A stretch of DNA of 12,022 bases from Gammaproteobacteria bacterium. GTDB lineage: Bacteria > Pseudomonadota > Gammaproteobacteria > SZUA-152. The stretch is from the NCBI GenBank assembly GCA_030599435.1, contig JAUVNZ010000023.1, positions 1 to 12,022 on the forward strand. The letters are read 5' to 3'. Position 1 is the first letter of the stretch. Each line of letters opens with the position of its first letter. Shown here one piece after another: positions 7,209 through 12,022 of the stretch. The notes under the pieces are model-generated. The model was not told where the DNA came from. It searched no databases and was given only the letters and a program-made list of their open reading frames with translations. Position numbers and translations under genes: made by a program.

Positions 7209-7571
7209 GTCTTATTTACCTCTATTTTACTACTGCGTGAACGAATGATTATGGGCCTGTAAGCAGCTATGGGCTTAAATTGACGTAAAGAATTCTACAC
7301 TACTGGTCGTTATTAAATTTGTGTAATAGTTTGGGGAAAACAGTGATTTAGCAAAAATGTGAAGCTATTACCTGAACATTAGGTGAAAGTCGTGGTACAA
7401 CTGACAGTAGAACAGTCGTGCCGCATCAGCTTTCATCTGATAGCCAGTTACAGCAGACCAATGAACTGGTTAATTTTCGATCAATGTTTCGGTCAATACA
7501 GAAATGCCTGGTCAATTGTCTAACTAACTGTCTAACTAACGCAAAAAAATTAAGGTAAACGAGAATAATCC
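7209..7571. other. Divergent intergenic region between yggS and pilT (no gene seen)
   Basis: No open reading frame here has a credible start or any family likeness. The region must hold promoters for both yggS (leftward) and pilT (rightward). I could not find a -35/-10 pair with good spacing: TTGACG at 7280-7285 and TAGAAT (complement of 7292-7297) are isolated matches. The half near pilT is repeat-rich. It has G(A/G)TCAAT at 7479, 7491 and 7510, a 12-base tandem duplication at 7517-7540, and a small inverted repeat ATCAG-N7-CTGAT at 7425-7441. The long, repeat-containing leader leaves room for regulation of pilT or a small RNA, but neither is demonstrated. Confidence 0.6.
7517..7540 (+). repeat. 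Perfect tandem duplication of TGTCTAACTAAC
   Basis: Two exact 12-base copies, 7517-7528 and 7529-7540, lie back to back and end 31 bases before the pilT start codon. Each copy also contains CTAACTAAC, a 4-base near-repeat. A duplication this clean may have arisen by replication slippage. It lies where a promoter or leader of pilT would be expected. Confidence 0.9.
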
Positions 7572-8609
7572 ATGGATATTTCAGAACTGCTGGCCTTCAG
7601 CGTAAAAAATAACGCATCTGACTTACATCTCTCGGCCGGTGAGCCTCCTATGATTCGTGTTGATGGGGAGATCCGGCGTATTAATGTGCCATCCATGGAG
7701 CATAAAGTGGTGCATTCACTGATTTATGACATTATGAATGACCGTCAACGTAAAGATTATGAGGAATTTCTTGAGGTTGATTTCTCGTTTGAAATTCCCG
7801 ATCTGGCGCGTTTTCGTGTTAATGCTTTTAACCATCAGCGTGGTGCCGGCGCCGTATTTCGTACCATCCCAAGTGTCATTTTGAATTTTGAGCAACTGGG
7901 TTGCCCGCCCATCTTTGCAGACTTGTCTGATACTCCTCGAGGTTTGGTGCTGGTGACGGGCCCAACAGGTTCCGGTAAGTCCACTACTCTGGCGGCGATG
8001 ATAGATTACAAGAACGATACCGATCACGGTCATATCCTTACCATCGAGGATCCTATCGAGTTTGTGCATAAATCCAAAAAATCATTGATTAACCAACGTG
8101 AGGTGCATCGTCACACACTCGGTTTTAATGAAGCCCTACGTTCAGCCTTGCGTGAAGATCCGGATGTTATCCTGGTGGGTGAAATGCGCGATCCTGAAAC
8201 TATTCGATTAGCACTTACCGCGGCTGAGACTGGTCACCTGGTGTTCGGCACTTTGCATACTAGTTCTGCGGCCAAAACTATTGACCGCATTATCGATGTA
8301 TTTCCCGCCGCAGAAAAAGAAATGGTTCGATCGATGTTGTCGGAATCCCTGCGCGCAGTTATTTCCCAAACCCTGATGAAGAAGGTTGGTGGTGGGCGAG
8401 TTGCTGCGCATGAAATAATGGTCGGCACCCCGGCAATTCGTAACCTGATACGTGAGGCGAAAGTTGCTCAAATGTATTCGGCAATTCAAACGGGTCAGGC
8501 TTTGGGCATGCAAACGCTTGATCAAAATCTACAAGGCCTGTTGCAAAAAGGAATCATCACCAAGCAGGAAGCAGCCAGCAAGGCAGCAAACAAAGACGAT
8601 TTCATATAA
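7572..8609 (+). CDS. pilT: Type IV pilus retraction ATPase PilT
   Basis: PilT is the hexameric motor at the cytoplasmic base of the type IV pilus. It depolymerises pilin and so drives twitching motility and DNA uptake. The 345 residues match the usual length and carry all secretion-ATPase motifs. Walker A is GPTGSGKST (130-138), the Asp box is HILTIEDPIEFVH (154-166), Walker B is PDVILVGEMRD (197-207) with Glu204, and the His box is GHLVFGTLHT (221-230). The PilT-specific retraction motif AIRNLIRE is at 288-295. ATG 7572 starts the conserved MDISELLAFSVKNNASDLHLS; the ribosome binding site is weak. pilU follows after 36 bases, so the two are probably co-transcribed. Confidence 0.98.
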   Translation: MDISELLAFSVKNNASDLHLSAGEPPMIRVDGEIRRINVPSMEHKVVHSLIYDIMNDRQRKDYEEFLEVDFSFEIPDLARFRVNAFNHQRGAGAVFRTIPSVILNFEQLGCPPIFADLSDTPRGLVLVTGPTGSGKSTTLAAMIDYKNDTDHGHILTIEDPIEFVHKSKKSLINQREVHRHTLGFNEALRSALREDPDVILVGEMRDPETIRLALTAAETGHLVFGTLHTSSAAKTIDRIIDVFPAAEKEMVRSMLSESLRAVISQTLMKKVGGGRVAAHEIMVGTPAIRNLIREAKVAQMYSAIQTGQALGMQTLDQNLQGLLQKGIITKQEAASKAANKDDFI

Positions 8610-8645
8610 TATTGCGGCCTGAATTTATAAGGATGTATAGATAAG

Positions 8646-9800
8646 GTGCAAAAAGAACCAATTACTGTTCTCAGAAATTTACAGGCCTTACTGAAATTGA
8701 TGGTGAGCAGGGAAGCTTCTGATCTTTTTCTTACAGAAGGTTTACCTCCCAGCCTTAAAATAAACGGTTCCATTACTCAACTTTCAGATGAGCCGCTTAC
8801 GGCTGCTCAGGTAAAAATGCTTGCTCTTTCTGCAATGAACGAGCAGCAGCAAGATGAGTTTGAAAAAACTCTGGAATGTAATTTTGCCATTGCTCCACCC
8901 GACGCTGGACGATTTCGAGTAAATGTTTTTCAACAAAAGAATAATGTTGGTTTTGTACTACGGCGAATAGAAACTGAAATCCCCACTTTTAAAGAATTGG
9001 GTATGCCAAGAATACTGGCTGACCTGTCAATGATGAAGCGTGGCCTGGTTATTGTTGTTGGCGCGACGGGTACTGGCAAGTCCAGCACATTGGCCTCAAT
9101 GGTAGGCTATAGAAATAAAAAAAGTCATGGCCACATTATTACTATTGAAGACCCCATCGAATATGTGCACGAGCATAGGGGGAGTATTATCACCCAACGT
9201 GAGGTGGGTGTAGACACCGTCAGCTATGAAGCAGCATTGCAGAATACTTTACGTCAGGCGCCAGATGTAATTCTTATTGGTGAAATACGTACTCGTGAAA
9301 CGATGGAACATGCCATTGCTTTTGCTGAGACTGGACATTTGGTATTAACAACATTGCATGCGAACAATGCTAACCAGGCGTTAGAGCGTATATTGCATTT
9401 CTTCCCTAAAGACAGGCTTGATCAAATCTTGCTGGATTTATCACTTAACCTCCGAGCTATTATTGGTCAACAACTCATTCTTTCAAAAGATAAAAAGAGC
9501 CGTTTTCCTGCAGTAGAAATTCTAATCAATACACCGTTCGTGAGCCAAATGATTCGCGAGGGAAATGTTGCTGAACTCAAGGATGTAATGGGCAAATCTA
9601 ATCAACAGGGCATGATTACCTTTGATCAGGCTTTGTATGAATTATATAAAAAGAAAAAAATTACCTATGAAGATGCATTACATCACGCAGACTCTGCTAA
9701 TGAACTACGTTTGATGATTAAATTGGGGCAAAAAGCGGGTGTTAGAAAATTAGGTGATACTTTGAGTGGTGTTACCCTGGTAGGCGTGGACGATAGCTGA
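8646..9800 (+). CDS. pilU: PilT-dependent accessory retraction ATPase PilU
   Basis: This is the second retraction ATPase, which supports PilT and adds force in twitching. It is 384 residues long, about 40 longer than PilT. Walker A is GATGTGKSS (139-147), the Asp box IITIEDPIEYVH (164-175), Walker B PDVILIGEIRT (206-216) and the His box GHLVLTTLHA (230-239). Where PilT has AIRNLIRE, this protein has PFVSQMIRE (297-305), as expected for PilU. The start is a GTG at 8646, supported by AAGGATG about 10-15 bases upstream. The C-terminal tail beyond residue ~345 (ADSANELRLMIKLG and on) is typical of PilU. Base composition in the last third is notably AT-rich. Confidence 0.97.
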   Translation: MQKEPITVLRNLQALLKLMVSREASDLFLTEGLPPSLKINGSITQLSDEPLTAAQVKMLALSAMNEQQQDEFEKTLECNFAIAPPDAGRFRVNVFQQKNNVGFVLRRIETEIPTFKELGMPRILADLSMMKRGLVIVVGATGTGKSSTLASMVGYRNKKSHGHIITIEDPIEYVHEHRGSIITQREVGVDTVSYEAALQNTLRQAPDVILIGEIRTRETMEHAIAFAETGHLVLTTLHANNANQALERILHFFPKDRLDQILLDLSLNLRAIIGQQLILSKDKKSRFPAVEILINTPFVSQMIREGNVAELKDVMGKSNQQGMITFDQALYELYKKKKITYEDALHHADSANELRLMIKLGQKAGVRKLGDTLSGVTLVGVDDS

Positions 9801-9840
9801 TTTTTGCCTACTGAATAAACCCTGAAATTCCCATCAAAAT

Positions 9841-9856
9841 ACTCAACTTCTTGAGT
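9841..9856 (+). repeat. Small hairpin after pilU (ACTCAA-CTTC-TTGAGT)
   Basis: A perfect 6-base-pair stem with a 4-base loop lies 40 bases past the pilU stop. It is AT-rich and is not followed by a clean T run (a short ATATTTTT comes about 13 bases later). It could be a weak terminator or processing site for pilTU mRNA. Confidence 0.3.
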
Positions 9857-9928
9857 CATCTCCCAGATATATTTTTAGTTCTACGTAAAAAATTCCCCTT
9901 TAAGATCTACATTTAAGGTTCGAATTAA

Positions 9929-9950
9929 TGATGATCACACATGGTCATCA
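9929..9950. promoter_or_regulatory. 22-base dyad (TGATGA-N10-TCATCA) upstream of nap
   Basis: The outer six pairs match perfectly, the seventh is T opposite G, and the eighth and ninth match again, so eight of nine pairs hold around a 4-base centre. It lies 138 bases before napD. The size suits a dimeric regulator. It fits neither the FNR consensus (TTGAT-N4-ATCAA) nor a NarL/NarP 7-2-7 site. Confidence 0.4.
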
Positions 9951-10033
9951 GTGGTGTTTATCGCCACGATTTATAGTGTTTATGTGTCTCTCCATGACAT
10001 TTTTATCAGGTTAGGTAAGTTTCACGCGGGACT

Positions 10034-10068
10034 TGATACCTTGAGAAACAGGTACTATATTAGATAAT
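10034..10068 (+). promoter_or_regulatory. Candidate promoter of the nap operon
   Basis: TTGATA at 10034-10039 and TATATT at 10056-10061 are spaced by 16 bases. An alternative is TTGAGA at 10041-10046 with GATAAT at 10063-10068, also spaced by 16. A small inverted repeat TACCT-N8-AGGTA (10037-10054) overlaps both. The ribosome binding site AGAGGA is at 10075-10080, seven bases before the napD start. The first pairing leaves a 5' leader of about 20 bases. Confidence 0.4.
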
Positions 10069-10087
10069 ACTTATAGAGGAACAAGCC

Positions 10088-10369
10088 ATGAACCTGTCCA
10101 GTATTCTTGTATTTACATCACCGAATAATCTCGAAGTCCTGCAAAGCTCTTTATGCGCGCTACCCGGGATCGAAGTGCACCATCAGTGCCATGATACGGG
10201 GCGAGTGGTCGTTATTCAGGAAGCACCCAATGATAAAACGGAGATGGACGGCTTACGGCGCATTAAAGCCCTGCCTCAGGTTATGGCGGCAGAGATGTTT
10301 TATCACTACGTCGACGACGACGCTGCACAAAATCCACAACGGGAAGACGGCGGAGGAACGCTATCATGA
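10088..10369 (+). CDS. napD: Periplasmic nitrate reductase assembly chaperone NapD
   Basis: NapD is a small cytoplasmic chaperone that binds the twin-arginine signal peptide of NapA and holds it back until the cofactors are inserted. The 93 residues show the NapD pattern: an N-terminal SSILVFTSP strand, [23 protein letters not shown] in the middle, and [14 protein letters not shown] near the end. They compare well with the E. coli protein (FPGCEV, GVLAVSLVYH), which is 87 residues long. ATG 10088 has AGAGGA seven bases upstream. The stop overlaps the napA start by four bases (ATGA, 10366-10369), which indicates coupled translation with its client protein. It is the first nap gene in the window, so napE or napF is not at the front of this operon. 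Confidence 0.94.
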   Translation: MNLSSILVFTSPNNLEVLQSSLCALPGIEVHHQCHDTGRVVVIQEAPNDKTEMDGLRRIKALPQVMAAEMFYHYVDDDAAQNPQREDGGGTLS

Positions 10370-12022
10370 GCCTGACACGAAGAGACTTTATCAAGGCCAG
10401 CATGGCCACAGCCACGGCAGCAGCAGTAGGGTTGCCAGTGAGCCAGGCCGCACTTGCTGCTGCTAAAACAATGGAAAACAACTGGCGCTGGGATCGTGGA
10501 GTATGTCGTTTTTGCGGTGTGGGCTGCGGTATCCAGATTGCTACCAAAGACGGCAAAATAGTAGCCACCAAGGGCGACCCCGATTCACAGGTAAACCGAG
10601 GCATCAACTGCATCAAGGGTTATTTCAACGGCAAAATTCTTTACGGTAAGGATAGGCTCACCAAACCGTTGTTGCGTATGAAGAATGGCAAGTTTCATAA
10701 AGAAGGCGATTGTGTAGAGGTGAGCTGGGAGCGTGCCTTTGACGAAATGGAAAAACAATTCCGCAAAGCCTATGGCGAACTGGGCCCCACCGGGGTAGGC
10801 ATCTTTGGCTCTGGTCAGTACACCATCCAGGAAGGTTATGCCGCCATGAAACTCATGAAGGCAGGTTTTCGCAGTAACAACATCGACCCTAACGCGCGTC
10901 ATTGCATGGCTTCAGCAGTAGCCGGATTTATGCAGACCTTCGGCATCGATGAACCGGCTGGCAATTACGATGACATCGAACACACCGATACTGCCATCCT
11001 CTGGGGTTCCAACATGGCGGAGATGCATCCCATTTTGTGGACGCGCATCGTTGACCGACGCAGCAAACATCCCAATATGCGCATCGTTAATCTCAGTACC
11101 TACAGCAACATGTCTTCCGATATGGCGGATTTGGAAATTATTATCAGCCCCAGCAGTGACCTGGCACTCCAAAATTTTATTGCCCGCGAAATTATCAAGC
11201 GTGATGCTGTAAATTGGGATTTCGTGAAAAAACATTGTGTGTTTGCTACCGGCCCCTACGACATCGGCTACGGTATGCGTAGCAACGGTGACTTCGCCTC
11301 TAAAAAGGAAAAAGACACGCAAGCCGAGCAGCGTATGCATATTCTTGATAAATATGAAGCCATTGGCCAGCGTCGCAAACCGGGTACAAAAGTACCCCAG
11401 GATGCGCAAAAAAACGCAGGCGATCATTGGCTCATCGAGTTTGATGAATTCAAAAAAGGTGTGGAACCCTATACTTTAGATTTCGTTGCCGAGCTTGCCA
11501 AGGGTGATGCTGATGAGTCGCTGGATCAGTTCAAGGCCAAGCTGCAGGAGCTGGCCGATCTCTATGTGGATGCGCAACGTAAAGTCGTTTCTTTCTGGAC
11601 CATGGGCTTCAATCAACATCAACGTGGTACCTGGGTCAATGAACAGGCTTACATGAATCACCTGCTACTGGGTAAGCAGTCGATGCCAGGTAACGGAGCT
11701 TTTTCTCTAACAGGTCAACCTTCTGCCTGTGGTACCGCGCGCGAGGTGGGTACATTTTCGCATCGTTTACCTGCTGACATGGTGGTGTTTAATCCCAAGC
11801 ACCGGAAGATCTCCGAAGATATCTGGCATCTGCCCAAAAATACCCTCAACCCAAAAACCGGCTCTCACATCACCAAAATCATGCGCGACCTGGAAGACGG
11901 CAGTATTAAATGGGCCTGGGTGCAGGTGAACAATCCGTTCCAGGCCACTGCCAATGCCAACCACTGGATTAAAGCTGCCCGCAAAATGGATAACTTTATT
12001 GTCACCTCTGATGGTTACCCCA
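10366..12022 (+). CDS. napA: Periplasmic nitrate reductase catalytic subunit NapA (5' part; runs off the window)
   Basis: NapA reduces nitrate to nitrite in the periplasm with a bis-MGD molybdenum cofactor and one 4Fe-4S cluster. The 552 visible codons begin with a Tat leader, TRRDFIK at residues 4-10 then an alanine-rich core, with probable cleavage after about residue 32. The cluster motif is C-x2-C-x3-C-x27-C (Cys47, 50, 54, 82). The molybdenum ligand is Cys180 in [20 protein letters not shown] and [22 protein letters not shown] are further NapA signatures. GGAGGA at 10352-10357 supports the start. The stretch between GYGMR (ends at 305) and VVSFW (from 407) is 101 residues, about 40 longer than in the E. 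coli enzyme as I recall it. The sequence resembles the longer campylobacterial NapA. The right edge cuts the gene, so the rest of the operon is not visible. Confidence 0.97.
   Translation, partial: MSLTRRDFIKASMATATAAAVGLPVSQAALAAAKTMENNWRWDRGVCRFCGVGCGIQIATKDGKIVATKGDPDSQVNRGINCIKGYFNGKILYGKDRLTKPLLRMKNGKFHKEGDCVEVSWERAFDEMEKQFRKAYGELGPTGVGIFGSGQYTIQEGYAAMKLMKAGFRSNNIDPNARHCMASAVAGFMQTFGIDEPAGNYDDIEHTDTAILWGSNMAEMHPILWTRIVDRRSKHPNMRIVNLSTYSNMSSDMADLEIIISPSSDLALQNFIAREIIKRDAVNWDFVKKHCVFATGPYDIGYGMRSNGDFASKKEKDTQAEQRMHILDKYEAIGQRRKPGTKVPQDAQKNAGDHWLIEFDEFKKGVEPYTLDFVAELAKGDADESLDQFKAKLQELADLYVDAQRKVVSFWTMGFNQHQRGTWVNEQAYMNHLLLGKQSMPGNGAFSLTGQPSACGTAREVGTFSHRLPADMVVFNPKHRKISEDIWHLPKNTLNPKTGSHITKIMRDLEDGSIKWAWVQVNNPFQATANANHWIKAARKMDNFIVTSDGYP

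Noticed and set aside
7425..7441. Hairpin ATCAG-N7-CTGAT as a small RNA terminator
   Set aside because: The stem is only five pairs with no following T run and no visible promoter, so there is no support for an RNA gene.
10034..10054. FNR or NarL/NarP site in front of napD
   Set aside because: TTGAT at 10034 lacks a matching ATCAA half, and TACCT/AGGTA at 10037-10054 has the wrong spacing for a 7-2-7 NarL/NarP site.
10281..11427. Minus-strand frames opposite napD and napA
   Set aside because: They are antisense to a complete NapA reading frame with all cofactor motifs and are explained by its codon pattern.

Overview
This window looks like chromosomal DNA of a gammaproteobacterium of moderate GC content with type IV pili, probably one related to Pseudomonas or the marine Oceanospirillales/Cellvibrionales. 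The genus cannot be fixed from sequence alone. The main clue is the block yggU-yggT-proC-yggS divergent from pilT-pilU, which is the arrangement I remember from Pseudomonas. A second clue is pyrE divergent from an exonuclease III-family gene, the pair that is pyrE-crc in Pseudomonas.

Layout. Positions 56-700 (minus) hold pyrE. Positions 842-1630 (plus) hold an exonuclease III-family gene with an intact active site. Positions 1697-2206 (minus) hold a secreted DUF4426 protein. Positions 2474-4438 (minus) hold a large dynamin-like GTPase. Positions 4640-7208 (minus) hold yggU, yggT, proC and yggS, read yggS to yggU as a likely operon. A 363-base gap separates yggS from the divergent pilT (7572-8609) and pilU (8646-9800). 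After a 287-base AT-rich gap, a periplasmic nitrate reductase operon starts with napD (10088-10369) and napA (10366 to beyond the right edge).

How the genes work together. PyrE makes OMP for pyrimidine synthesis, and the ExoIII homologue should act in base-excision repair. YggS (PLP homeostasis), ProC (proline synthesis), YggT (membrane protein) and YggU (DUF167) form a conserved housekeeping cluster. PilT and PilU are the paired ATPases that retract type IV pili. NapD binds the Tat signal of NapA, which carries a twin-arginine leader, a 4Fe-4S motif and the molybdenum-ligand cysteine.

The main points of interest are these: the dynamin-like GTPase lies where Pseudomonas has metX and metW; the NapA has a long internal loop and resembles the campylobacterial (epsilon) type, which hints at transfer; the crc-position gene is still a competent ExoIII; and several palindromes and a 12-base tandem duplication lie in the intergenic regions. 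I saw no transposase, tRNA, rRNA or CRISPR array, and no clearly new defence system.
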